In this document: piece after piece, positions 36,017-44,646 of the stretch
Position numbering within the stretch: the stretch's first letter is position 1
Layout: the number at the start of each line of letters is the position of its first letter
NCBI GenBank assembly: GCA_963740835.1
Contig: CAVUFH010000003.1
Location: 434,001 to 498,000, forward strand
Length of the DNA stretch: 64,000 nucleotides
Reading direction: 5' to 3'
Source of the DNA: CAVUFH01 sp963740835
GTDB taxonomy: Bacteria > Actinomycetota > Acidimicrobiia > IMCC26256 > PALSA-610
Notes under the pieces: generated by a model
Databases searched by the model: none
What the model saw: the letters and a program-made list of their open reading frames with translations, nothing else
What the model was told of the DNA's origin: nothing
Translations under genes and position numbers: made by a program

Positions 36017-36342
36017 TGGAGACCACGACCGGCACCGATCTCGACGCCCCGGCCCGGGACGACATCACCATCGTCGACGTGCTCCAGGCGCTCGCCGACC
36101 CCGTGCGCTTGCAGCTCCTGCGCGAGCTCGACGAAGCCGACGGCGAGGTCGCGTGCGGCGAGATCGCGCTCCCGGTGACGAAGTCGACGCGGAGCCACCA
36201 CTTCAAGGTGTTGCGCGAAGCCGGCGTGATCGAAGGTCGCGTCGAAGGGACCCGCCGGTACTACACGATCCGGCGCGACGACCTCGACGCGCGTTTCCCG
36301 GGCCTGCTCGACACCGTGCTGCACGCCGAAGAGGCGCGCTGA
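36016..36342 (+). CDS. ArsR family winged-helix regulator of the DHA2 pump
   Basis: A 108-residue winged-helix protein. The core reads VLQALADPVRLQLLRELDEADGEVACGEIALPVTKSTRSHHFKVLREAGVIEGRVEGTRRYYTIRRDDL split over helices and wing, as in ArsR/SmtB proteins. No metal-binding Cys cluster (ELCVCDL-type) is present; one Cys at ACGEI is not enough. It probably senses an organic ligand and regulates the upstream exporter. It starts with a GTG that overlaps the exporter stop codon. Confidence 0.87.
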   Translation: METTTGTDLDAPARDDITIVDVLQALADPVRLQLLRELDEADGEVACGEIALPVTKSTRSHHFKVLREAGVIEGRVEGTRRYYTIRRDDLDARFPGLLDTVLHAEEAR

Positions 36343-36364
36343 CGGCCGAACTGATCGGCTCGCG

Positions 36365-36847
36365 TCACGAACCCTCGACCAACCGCAGGGCCGGGGGCCG
36401 GGCGCGCGTGATCTGGTCGACGAACCGGCGTTGCCTCAGCATCATTTCCGAGTCGCGCCGGCGGGCGGCGTTGTCGATCGAGCGCACGAGGTCGTCGGCC
36501 ACGGAGTGCGCGGTGCCGAAGTACCGGCGTTGCCGGCGCTTCCCCCAGTTGACGACGCGGCGCGTGACCGGACGCAGCCGGAGCTCGCTCGCGAACTCCG
36601 ACCACGCGTGCACCTCGATCTCGACGCGGGTGTACCGCATGATGCGCAGGCCGCGGCCATACAGCCGGCCGCATGCGTGCCAGCTCGGCTTGACGATGTC
36701 GCCGCTCATCGCGAACGGCTCGTCGATGTACAACGGACCGATGCAGAAGGGCATGTGGAGCAGCGCGTTCCGCAAGGACGCGGCCCGTTGGTTCACCCGG
36801 CGGGTCACGACGTCGTAGTCGTACGGCAGGGCGTGCGTGAGACTCAT
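36365..36847 (-). CDS. Hypothetical protein, basic C-terminus
   Basis: A 160-residue protein that I do not recognise. It starts MSLTHALPYDYDVVTRRVNQRAASLRNALLH and contains DEPFAMSGDIVKPSWHACGRLYG and VEIEVHAWSEFASELRLRP, with an Arg-rich stretch (RRVVNWGKRRQRRYFG) and a helical C-terminus. A GGAGG ribosome site supports the ATG at 36847. The mix of short beta strands and helices suggests a small globular cytoplasmic protein. It converges on the ArsR gene. Confidence 0.6.
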   Translation of the reverse strand: MSLTHALPYDYDVVTRRVNQRAASLRNALLHMPFCIGPLYIDEPFAMSGDIVKPSWHACGRLYGRGLRIMRYTRVEIEVHAWSEFASELRLRPVTRRVVNWGKRRQRRYFGTAHSVADDLVRSIDNAARRRDSEMMLRQRRFVDQITRARPPALRLVEGS

Positions 36848-36951
36848 GAGAGGGGTCCTCCGAGGGTTGCCAGCGCGCCCCGTCGCAGGACGATCGCTCT
36901 CATCGAAGAACGCGTGACGCGGCCGTGCCACGCCGGGTCACGGCCGGCTCG

Positions 36952-37281
36952 CTAGGTCCGGTCCCGTCCATCGAGCCGGATCGTCCAGGAATCAACGGCG
37001 TCGACGACGAGGTGTGTCCCGCTCCACGGATCCTGCTCGAGCGTCGTGCGGACTTCCTCCTCGGATTCCGCCTCGGCCACGAGCACCACCCGGAACTCGT
37101 CGGCGAGCGGCCCACCCAGGACGATGAAGCCCGCATCGGTGAGGTCGTCCATGAACGCCGCGTGCGCGGACCAATCGGTCTGTTCCTCGAGCGGACGCGA
37201 CGCGTCCCACCCCAGACCCGAACGGCGCAAGACGACGAAGACACGGTCGGGTCTGTACCCCGGCACGCGGACGTGACACAT
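36952..37281 (-). CDS. YciI-like protein
   Basis: A 109-residue ferredoxin-fold protein of the YCII type: RVFVVLRRSGLGWDASRPLEEQTDWSAHAAFMDDLTDAGFIVLGGPLADEFRVVLVAEAESEEEVRTTLEQDPW. The His and Asp of SAHAAFMDDL match the conserved His-Asp dyad of YciI. The biochemical role of single YciI domains is unclear. It is divergent from the PQQ-propeller lipoprotein gene with about 88 bp between. Confidence 0.82.
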   Translation of the reverse strand: MCHVRVPGYRPDRVFVVLRRSGLGWDASRPLEEQTDWSAHAAFMDDLTDAGFIVLGGPLADEFRVVLVAEAESEEEVRTTLEQDPWSGTHLVVDAVDSWTIRLDGRDRT

Positions 37282-37369
37282 GGCACAGCGGTGTCACGCG
37301 TACGCGGGTGAGCGGTGTCGCGTCACACGACCCGCGGCAGCAGTCGTCTGGGCACGGGGGTGGACCGGC

Positions 37370-38704
37370 ATGCGCGGTTCGAGCAGTCGAGCGATTGGGG
37401 GACGCAAGTCGCGGTTGGCTCCGGCGGCGCTCGTGGCGGTGATCGCCATCGCACTGAGTGCCTGCGGCGGCTGGACGACGTTCCATCGCGACAACATCCA
37501 TTCCGGCTTCGATCCGCTTCCCGACGGTCCGGCAAATCCCGCGGCGCTCTCGACCGCATTCACGGTCCAGACGGGCGCTCCCGTCTTCTCGTCCGCAGCG
37601 ATCGCGAACGGTGTCGCGTACGTCGGCTCCGAGGACGGAAAGGTCTACGCATTCGACGCCGCCGGCATCACGAACTGCAGTGGGAGCCCGGCGGCATGCG
37701 CACCGTTGTGGGTGGGCACGACACCGACCGGCTTCCAGCTCAACTCGTCACCAGCCGTCGCCAACGGCATGGTGTACATCGGTTCGGACGACAACTTCGT
37801 GTACGCCTGGGACGCCAACGGCAACACGAACTGCTCCGGCATTCCGAAGATGTGCACGCCGCTGTTCGGTGCGCACACGTCGAGCACGCAGCGCTCGTCG
37901 CCCGTCATCGACAACGGCGTGCTCTATATCGGCTCGACGCACGACACGATCGAAGCGTTCGACGCGAGCGGCACCGTGAACTGCGCCGGCACACCGAAGG
38001 AGTGCACTCCGTTGTGGTCGGGACCGGCACCCGGGATTCTCGGCGCACAGGACTCGGTTCCCGCGGTTGCCAACGGCCTCGTGTACGTCGGCGCCCGCGA
38101 CGGCAACCTGTATGCGTTCGACGCGAACGGCACAACCGGCTGTTCAGGAGCACCGAAGGTGTGCACGCCGATCTGGCTGGCGACGACGACCCCAGGCGCC
38201 GAGGTTTCATCGTCGCCCTCAGTGTCGAATGGCGTCTTATACGTCGGCTCCGACGGAGGGGACCTCTGGGCGTACGACGCCGCCGGTTTCACCAACTGCT
38301 CGTCCGGAAGTCCACGCGTGTGCGGCCCACTCTGGCGGGGCGAGATCAACTTCAGCACGACCTCGTCGCCCGCCGTGGCGAACGGCCTCGTGTACATCGG
38401 CGGCGACGACGGAGCGTTGTACGCGTTCGACGCGACCGGCGCCGCGGGTTGCTCCAGCTTCCCCGTCGTCTGTCAACCGAAGTGGGCGTCACAAGCCGGG
38501 TCGACGATCTTCATGTCGTCGCCCGCGGTCGTCAACGGCGCCGTCTACATCGGCTCGTTCCACGACCTCTACGCGTTCGACGCGATCACAGGCGCACCGC
38601 TCGCGCACTTCCCCACCGGCGGGTTCATCGAAGGCTCGCCCGCGGTGGCGAACGGAAAGGTGTACATCGGCTCGGGCGACGGCAAGCTCTACGCGCTCGG
38701 CTGA
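37370..38704 (+). CDS. PQQ-like beta-propeller lipoprotein with Cys-pair loops
   Basis: A 444-residue secreted protein. The signal peptide ends in a lipobox (IALSACGGW). The rest is eight PQQ-type blades whose core reads like AVANGLVYIGSDDGKLYAFDAAG. Between blades, six loops repeat a Cys pair: NCSGSPAACAPLW, NCSGIPKMCTPLF, NCAGTPKECTPLW, GCSGAPKVCTPIW, NCSSGSPRVCGPLW and GCSSFPVVCQPKW. These pairs probably form disulfides on the outside of the membrane. No dehydrogenase catalytic residues are evident, so it is more likely a structural or assembly protein than a PQQ enzyme. The ATG at 37370 precedes the signal peptide. Confidence 0.85.
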   Translation: MRGSSSRAIGGRKSRLAPAALVAVIAIALSACGGWTTFHRDNIHSGFDPLPDGPANPAALSTAFTVQTGAPVFSSAAIANGVAYVGSEDGKVYAFDAAGITNCSGSPAACAPLWVGTTPTGFQLNSSPAVANGMVYIGSDDNFVYAWDANGNTNCSGIPKMCTPLFGAHTSSTQRSSPVIDNGVLYIGSTHDTIEAFDASGTVNCAGTPKECTPLWSGPAPGILGAQDSVPAVANGLVYVGARDGNLYAFDANGTTGCSGAPKVCTPIWLATTTPGAEVSSSPSVSNGVLYVGSDGGDLWAYDAAGFTNCSSGSPRVCGPLWRGEINFSTTSSPAVANGLVYIGGDDGALYAFDATGAAGCSSFPVVCQPKWASQAGSTIFMSSPAVVNGAVYIGSFHDLYAFDAITGAPLAHFPTGGFIEGSPAVANGKVYIGSGDGKLYALG

Positions 38705-38717
38705 CCACGTCGATAGC

Positions 38718-40198
38718 TCACGCGACCGCGCGGCTGTGCATCGCGCGGTCGCCGGTGAGCTCTATCGTGCGCGGCAAGTCGGCCGCTCCTGTGAACGACG
38801 CCCACACCGCCACCGGCACACCGTCGGGTCGCGCGAGCAACGCCCCGTGACCGCGCACGCCGATGCTGCGCGCGGTCACCGCGTCGAGCGCGTTGACCGT
38901 CACCGGCACTCGGGACCGCGCGCCCGCAGCGTCCCAAGCTGCACGCGCGGGACCCGTGAACAGCGTCCACCCGAGCCCGAGGAGATCCAGCGTGGAGACC
39001 CGACCGGACGCGGCGGGCAACCACGCGTCCGCGAGACGCCCGCCGAGATCGACCGAGAGCTCGTCGACGACCGGACGGCGGCTGCCGTTCGGATCGATCG
39101 AGCGGGTGATGTTGTGCTCGGCGACCACCCGCCGTTCCGATTCGTAGGTATCCAGCAGGGCTTCATCGGCCCAGCCCCGCAGTACCCACGCGAGCTTCCA
39201 GCCGAGGTCATAGCCGCTCTGCAAGGCCGTGTTCATCCCGGTGCCGCCGCGCGGCGTCACACGGTGCGCGGCGTCGCCGGCGAGGAACGCGCGTCCGGCG
39301 CGGAACCGCTCCGCCAGCTGACCCGGCGAACGGAACGGACCGATGCGCTCGATGTGCGGATCGAGATCGATGCCCGCGCCCGCACAGATCAACGCCGCGA
39401 GGCGCGCTTCTCCCAAGTCCGGCATCCGTTCGGCCTCCTCGGACGCGCTCGGGCCGTACACCCACCGGTCGCCGCGGCCGGCCGGCAGGAACAGACCGGG
39501 CGCGCTCGGCGGCGACACGACGTACAGCGCGTACCGGAGATCGCCGAGCAAGTCCCACAACGGCGCGCGGAACACCACCTGCAGGCCGCTGTGCGCGCCC
39601 GCCCACTCGTGCATCTCGATCCCGAGCAAGTCCCGCGTCGCGCTGTGCGCGCCATCGGCGCCGACGAGGTACTGGGCGCGCACGCGACAGGCGTTGCCGC
39701 TTGCATCGAGCAACGTCACGCCGACACCGTCGGGGCGATTGTCGATACCGACGAGCTGCGACCCGAACTCGAAGCGAACCGCCGGCATCGTTCCGACGTG
39801 CCGGCGCAGCACCGCCTCGAGCCAGTCCTGCGGCACCGTGCCCGGCGCGGTCGGACTGATGACTGCGGCCTGCTCGCGACTCGGATAGCCGACCGCGTGC
39901 GCGTTGCCTTCGGCGGCACGCGCGAGGGTCGGGCACTCCCAGAGCCACACCTCGGCGTCGACGCCGCCCGCGAGGATCTCCTCCTCGAGGTGCCACGCGC
40001 GCAGCAACTCCATCGAGCGGGTGCTGATCACGGTTCGCGCGGCAGCGTCGACTGCTCGGCCCGGCGCTCGACGAGCAGGGTCGACACCTCGTGCCCTCCA
40101 AGCGCGACCGCCGCCGCGAGGCCGGCGGCACCCGCCCCCACGACGACGACGTCGACGTCAAAGCTGCGGTCGTCCCAGTCGTTCCCGTCATCGGCCAT
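38718..40198 (-). CDS. FAD-dependent monooxygenase (PHBH-type), frameshifted near N-terminus
   Basis: A flavin aromatic hydroxylase of about 493 residues. The first frame starts at the ATG at 40198 and encodes the FAD motif VDVVVVGAGAAGLAAAVAL and LLVERRAEQSTLPR. It then breaks near 40035, and the second frame continues TVISTRSMELLRAWHLEEEIL. Further motifs are the DG motif VGADGAHSATRDLLGI and the second FAD motif AFLAGDAAHRVTPRGGTGMNTALQSGYDLGWKLAWVLRG. The family hydroxylates phenols and polyketide aromatics with NAD(P)H and O2. It is divergent from the TetR gene at 40258 and is probably its target. The single slip in GCGCGA looks like an assembly error. Confidence 0.85.
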
Positions 40199-40213
40199 GG
40201 CGCAACAGCATGT

Positions 40214-40251
40214 CGTGTGAAATACACGGTGTCAAGTGAAAATGCTAGGAT
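40214..40251 (+). promoter_or_regulatory. Divergent control region with small inverted repeat and -10 box
   Basis: The 59-bp gap between the monooxygenase and tetR holds an inverted repeat CGTGT-GAAAT-ACACG at 40214-40228 and a good -10 hexamer TAGGAT at 40246-40251. The tetR GTG at 40258 lies seven bases after the -10, so this transcript is probably leaderless. The repeat is the best candidate for the TetR operator. Confidence 0.55.
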
Positions 40252-40257
40252 CCGCTC

Positions 40258-40872
40258 GTGGCGGCACGGAAGTACGAGCAACGGTTGCGCGCCGACCGGT
40301 CCGAAGCGACCCGCCGGCGCATCCTCGATGCCCTGGAGAAACGGCTGCGCGAGGCGCCCACGCAGCCCGTCAGCCTCGACGAGATCGCGCAGCGCGCAGA
40401 GGTCGCGCGCACGACCGTCTACCTCGTGTTCGGCTCACGCGCCGGGCTGTTCGACGCGCTGGCGACCGACCTCTGGGCTCGCGCGGGGCTGGCCAACCTG
40501 ACCGAAGCAGTCGCGCATCCCGACGCACGCGAGCACCTCCGCGGCGGCATGCGCGCGGGAGTTGCCATCTACGCCGCGATTCGCGATGTCGCGCACGCGC
40601 TGTTTTCGATGTCGGCGCTCGACCCGGAGTCCGTCGGTGGCGCGATGGCGCGCCTCGAGGAACGCCGATGGGGCGGCATGCAGCACCTCGCGAACCGCCT
40701 CGCCGAACAACACCAGCTCCGGCCGGATGTCACTGTCGACGAAGCCGGGGACGTGTTGTGGATGCTCGCGAGCTTCGCCAGCTTCGACGCGCTCTACACC
40801 GACCGCGAGCTCCCAGCCGACGAAGTCGCACGCATCCTTGCCGCGACCGCCGAGCGCACGCTCTGCCGCTGA
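40258..40872 (+). CDS. TetR family regulator
   Basis: A 204-residue TetR protein with the HTH in EATRRRILDALEKRLREAPTQPVSLDEIAQRAEVARTTVYLVFGSRAGLFDAL. The ligand domain is helical and uninformative. It starts with a GTG that follows a -10-like TAGGAT very closely. The divergent flavin monooxygenase gene is the most likely target, a common arrangement for aromatic-compound sensing; the tannase-like esterase gene 76 bp downstream could also be controlled. Confidence 0.88.
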   Translation: MAARKYEQRLRADRSEATRRRILDALEKRLREAPTQPVSLDEIAQRAEVARTTVYLVFGSRAGLFDALATDLWARAGLANLTEAVAHPDAREHLRGGMRAGVAIYAAIRDVAHALFSMSALDPESVGGAMARLEERRWGGMQHLANRLAEQHQLRPDVTVDEAGDVLWMLASFASFDALYTDRELPADEVARILAATAERTLCR

Positions 40873-40948
40873 CTCGGAGCTCGCGAGCGCTATACGGTGC
40901 TCGGGCTGGGGCGCACTGGTGCCGCGCCAGCAGACGAGGGGGACAACG

Positions 40949-42974
40949 ATGACCGTTGCGCCGATCGGCTCGAAGGATCCGACGTTCGGGTCGCCGTTCA
41001 TCGATGTGGACGAATGGCGCGACACCCCGGTGCGCCACCGGTACGTGCACGGCGGGTTCGAGGACGGCGAGACCCGGTTCTCGTTCTACTTCCCACCCGC
41101 CGAGCAGTACGAAGGTCGCTTCTTCCACCCCGTGCTGCCGATGTCGGGCATCGAGTTCGCGGCGACCATCGGTGTGCTCTACGGGGTGGCGGGATCGGTC
41201 GAGTTCGCCGTTGACAGCGGCGCGTACCTGGTCGAGTCGAACATGGGTCGCACCTCACCGTTCCCCGGCGAAGACTGGACGATGGCGGGCTACCGCGCCA
41301 GCGCCGCCGTCGCGCGGTACTCGCACGTCGTCGCGGCCGAGATGTACGGCGAGCACCGGCCGTACGGGTACGTGTTCGGCGGGAGTGGCGGCGCGCTGAA
41401 GACGGTGAGCTGCATCGAGAACACCGTCGATGTCTGGGACGGCGCAGTCCCGTTCGTCATGGGCACCTCGATGAGCATGCCGAACGTGTTCTCGGTGCAA
41501 GCGCACGCGATGCGCCTGCTCTGGGACGCGTTCCCCGACATCGTCGACGCGATCGAACCCGGCGGGAGCGGCGACATGTACGCGGGCCTCACGACCGAAC
41601 AGCGCGAGGCACTGGCCGAAGTGACGCGGTACGGGTTCCCACCGCGCGCGTGGTTTGACGTCGAGCGACTCGCGCGCGGCTACACGGGCGTGTGGTCGGT
41701 ACTGGCCGACAACCTCGTCAAGTGGGACCCGGGCTACTTCGAGGACTTCTGGACCGTGCCCGGCTACCTCGGCATGGATGCGCCCGAGTCACTCGCACGC
41801 GCGGGTCCGGCACAAGACAACGGTCGACGCCGTGTTGTTCGCCGAGGAGGCGAAGCAACTCGGACTGCCCATGCCGATGGCGATGCCGCGCGGCACGACC
41901 ACCGACGACATCCCCGTTGCGTTGCGGGTCGCCGATCTGCCGGACGCGAACCTGCTCGGCGCGACGTTGACGATCACGAGCGGCAACGCCGCCGATCGCG
42001 CGGTGTACGTCGTCGGCGTCCAGGACGATCTCGTCATCACCGGCGTCGGCGAAGCGAACGTCGACGGCCTGCACGGCATCGCCGCCGGCGACGAGATCCT
42101 CATCGACAACTCGGTGTACCTCGCGTTCCAGACGTATCACCGCCATCACGTGAACCCCGACATCCCGGTGTGGGACCAGTTCCGCGTCGGCGGCCAGTCC
42201 GTGTACCCGCGCCGGCCCAACCCGATCGGGCCGCGGTACGCCCGTCAAGGATCCGGGTCGAACGACACCGGACGGTTCGCGGGGAAGATGATCGTCGTCC
42301 AGACGCTGATGGACGAGGCCGCGTTCCCGTGGCAGGCCGTGGCCTACCGGGCCAAGGTGGCCGGCGTGCTCGGCACTGAACCGCTCGAGTCTCGGTACCG
42401 GATCTGGTACGTGGACCATGCGATGCACACCGGTGCCGAGCCCATGCCCGGGATGGCACTCGCCGACACCACGCCCGCGCGCAAGACGCGGATGGTCAGC
42501 TACCTCGGCGTGCTGCAGCAGGCGCTGCGCGATCTGGCGAACTGGGTCGAGCACGATGTCGTCCCGCCCGCCAGCACCGAATTCGAACTCGTCGACGGCC
42601 AGATCGAAGTCCCGGCGACCGCGAAGGACCGCAGGGGCGTCCAACCCGTCGTCGATCTGACCGCGAACGGTTCGAGCCGGGCCGAAGTCGCACCGGGTGA
42701 GCGGGTCACCTTCGCTGCCCACGTCGAGGTCCCGCCCGCGGCGGGCACCATCGTCGCGGCCGAATGGGACTTCGAAGGGACCGCCGAGTATCCCCTCGTC
42801 GAACCCGACGTCGACGGATCGGCCAACCGCCTCGTGCTCACCGCCACGCACACGTTCGACGCGCCGGGCACGTACTTCCCTGCGCTCCGCGTCACCACGC
42901 AACGCCAAGGCGACACCGAGACGCGGCACGCGCGGATCCAGAACCTCGGGCGCGTGCGCGTCGTCGTCGAGTAG
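40949..42974 (+). CDS. Tannase/feruloyl-esterase-like hydrolase with C-terminal PKD-like domain, frameshifted
   Basis: A protein of about 675 residues after repair. The N-terminal part is an alpha/beta-hydrolase-like domain with the nucleophile elbow YVFGGSGGALKTVSCIENT. The frame breaks near 41805, after DAPESLARA, and continues in another frame with TTVDAVLFAEEAKQLGL. Near the C-terminus VDHAMHTGAEPMPG contains a plausible catalytic His. The last 100 residues (EVAPGERVTFAAHVEVPP, AEWDFEGTAEYP, THTFDAPGTYFPALRVT) form a PKD/Ig-like domain. A GAGGGGG site precedes the ATG at 40949. No signal peptide is obvious. The substrate is unknown; an ester or a tannin-like molecule is the family guess. 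Confidence 0.72.
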
Positions 42975-43006
42975 GCGCGTCACCGTGTCATCCGGATGAC
43001 GCGGTG

Positions 43007-43060
43007 ACGGGTTGGGTCGGCCCGGCTACCGGTTGGGTCGGCCCGGCGACGGGTTGCGTC
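43007..43060. repeat. 21-bp tandem repeat, about 2.5 copies
   Basis: Two 21-bp copies (43007-43027 and 43028-43048) differ at two positions; both contain GGTTGGGTCGGCCCGGC. A third partial copy follows to about 43060. The array covers the spacer after the esterase gene and the last codons of the reductase gene on the minus strand. Confidence 0.7.
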
Positions 43061-43589
43061 GATATGTGGCGATCACCGTGCCGGTGCTGGTCGGGTGCGC
43101 TTCGACGAGCTCGAAGTTCGTGAGCGGCGCGTCATCGGGAAAGAGACGCGTCCGACCGCCGCCGGCGACGACCGGGCTGATCATCAGGGTGAGCTCGTCG
43201 AGCAGTCCGTGTTCGATCAGGCTGCGCACGAGCGTCGGGCTCCCCGCGGTGCCGATCGTGCCGCCGTCCTGCTGCTTCAACGCGCTGACGTAGTCGGTGA
43301 CCGACCCCGTGATCAACGTGCTGTTGGCCCAGCGGTCGACGGAGTCGAGCGTGGTCGACGCGACGTACTTCTGCGTGCCGTTGATAGCTCGCGAACGGTT
43401 CGTCGGTGGAGGTCGGCCAGTAGCCGACCCACTCCTCGAACGTCACCGACCGAGCAGCACGGCGTCCTGCTCGTCCAGCATCCGCGACAACGTCTCGCCC
43501 ATCTCTTCGTCGAAGGCTGACTGCCACTCGTTCGGGGCCTGGACCACACCGTCGATCGAGCTGAACAAGCCTGCAGTGAGTCTGCGCAT
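43026..43589 (-). CDS. RibD C-terminal/dihydrofolate-reductase-like protein, two frameshifts
   Basis: The pieces join into one small reductase of about 187 residues: MRRLTAGLFSSIDGVVQAPNEWQ and AVLLGR in the first frame, VTFEEWVGYWPTSTDEPFASY in the second, and INGTQKYVASTTLDS, DGGTIGTAGSPTLVRSLIEHGLLDELTLMISPVVAGGGRTRLF in the third. Frame changes fall near 43444 and near 43387. The fold is that of bacterial DHFR-like proteins that bind NADPH and are of uncertain role. An AAGGGGAC ribosome site supports the ATG at 43589. Two slips in one gene could mean true decay, but the residues on each side are well kept. Confidence 0.72.
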
Positions 43590-43772
43590 CGTGTTGTCCC
43601 CTTCGTGTCGATCCCGGCGGTTGCCGGGTTGTCGCACCGGCTACGAACGGACGCGGCGATTTCGACACCGAATCGCGTCGAGATTTCTCGGGGCCGGTTG
43701 TCGATCTGGGGCAGCGCGTTCGTGGAAGAGGTGAGCAGCGCATCGGGCGCCGCCGACCCGAAGGAGCACAGG

Positions 43773-44192
43773 ATGAGCGTCACCAGCCCGACCACAGCCA
43801 CCAGTTCCGTCAGCCGGCTCGGCGGGTCCCTCGTCGTCGCCACGATGGCCGTCGGCGCCGCGGCGGCGGCAATCACGACTGCGGTCGCCGCCACGATCCA
43901 CGCGGCGGGTGTGCCGCTCGCGGTTGATGGCGAGATGATCCCGCTCGGCGGATTTACGCAGATGACATTCCTCGGTGCCGTCATCGGCGGTGTGCTCTTG
44001 GCCGTGTGCAACCGCCACAGCGCCGTCCCGCGTCGCCGCTTCCTGCAGATCACGACGGCACTCGTCGTACTGTCGTGTGTTCCGTCCGTCGCATTGCCGC
44101 CCGATGCCGCGACCAAGTTCGCGCTCGTGGTGATGCACCTGCTCGCCGCCGCGATCATCGTCCCGGTGCTCGTTCGCAACGGGGACGTCTGA
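43773..44192 (+). CDS. DUF6069-like four-helix membrane protein
   Basis: A 139-residue integral membrane protein with four hydrophobic helices: SLVVATMAVGAAAAAITTAVAA, MTFLGAVIGGVLLAV, ITTALVVLSCVPSVAL and FALVVMHLLAAAIIVPVLV. The GEMIPLGGFTQMTFLGAVIGG segment fits the DUF6069 family, which has no known function. The ATG follows AAGGAG. It precedes the YCII/ECF42 pair by 100 bp. Confidence 0.7.
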   Translation: MSVTSPTTATSSVSRLGGSLVVATMAVGAAAAAITTAVAATIHAAGVPLAVDGEMIPLGGFTQMTFLGAVIGGVLLAVCNRHSAVPRRRFLQITTALVVLSCVPSVALPPDAATKFALVVMHLLAAAIIVPVLVRNGDV

Positions 44193-44230
44193 TCCGGCCG
44201 GCTCGCGCACTCGACCTACGCGACCCCCAC

Positions 44231-44276
44231 TCGACCTGAACCCGCAATTCGACCTGAACCCAAATTCGACCCGAAC
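44231..44276. repeat. Short degenerate tandem repeat, about 2.6 copies
   Basis: Three successive units start with TCGACC(T/C)GAAC: 44231-44248 (18 bp), 44249-44265 (17 bp) and a partial copy at 44266-44276. The repeat runs up to the AAGGAG ribosome site of the YCII gene, so it would lie in that gene's 5' leader. Confidence 0.65.
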
Positions 44277-44291
44277 AAGGAGACGCAGACC

Positions 44292-44646
44292 ATGCCTCAG
44301 TACCTGTTGTCCGTCTGGCACGACGAGCCCTACGACGACATCGACTTCTCTTCACCCGAGATAGCAGCGCGTCGGCGCCCAGGTGAGCGCGCTCAACGCC
44401 GAACTGGAGAAAGCCGGGGCCTGGGTGTACGGCACCGGCCTGCGTCCGGTGTCGTCGGCGACCGTCGTGCGCGCCACTGGCACCGACGTCTCGATGACCG
44501 ACGGTCCGTACGCCGAGACCAAGGAGCAGATGGGCGGGTTCTGGATCATCGAAGCCGCCGACCTCGACGCCGCGCTCAACTGGGCGGGCAAGGCCGCGGC
44601 CGCGTGTGAAGGACCGGTCGAAGTGCGCCCGACGGAAGATGCCTGA
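44292..44646 (+). CDS. YCII-related (DGPF) protein, frameshifted
   Basis: A small ferredoxin-fold protein of about 118 residues after repair. The first frame gives MPQYLLSVWHDEPYDDIDFSSPE; the second, from about 44363, gives QRVGAQVSALNAELEKAGAWVYGTGLRPVSSATVVR and then MTDGPYAETKEQMGGFWIIEAADLDAALNWAGKAAAACEGPVEVRP. DGPYAETKEQ is the DGPF hallmark. Such proteins are the usual partners of ECF42 sigma factors, and the sigma gene follows here with an 8-bp overlap. Their molecular role is not established. Confidence 0.8.
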
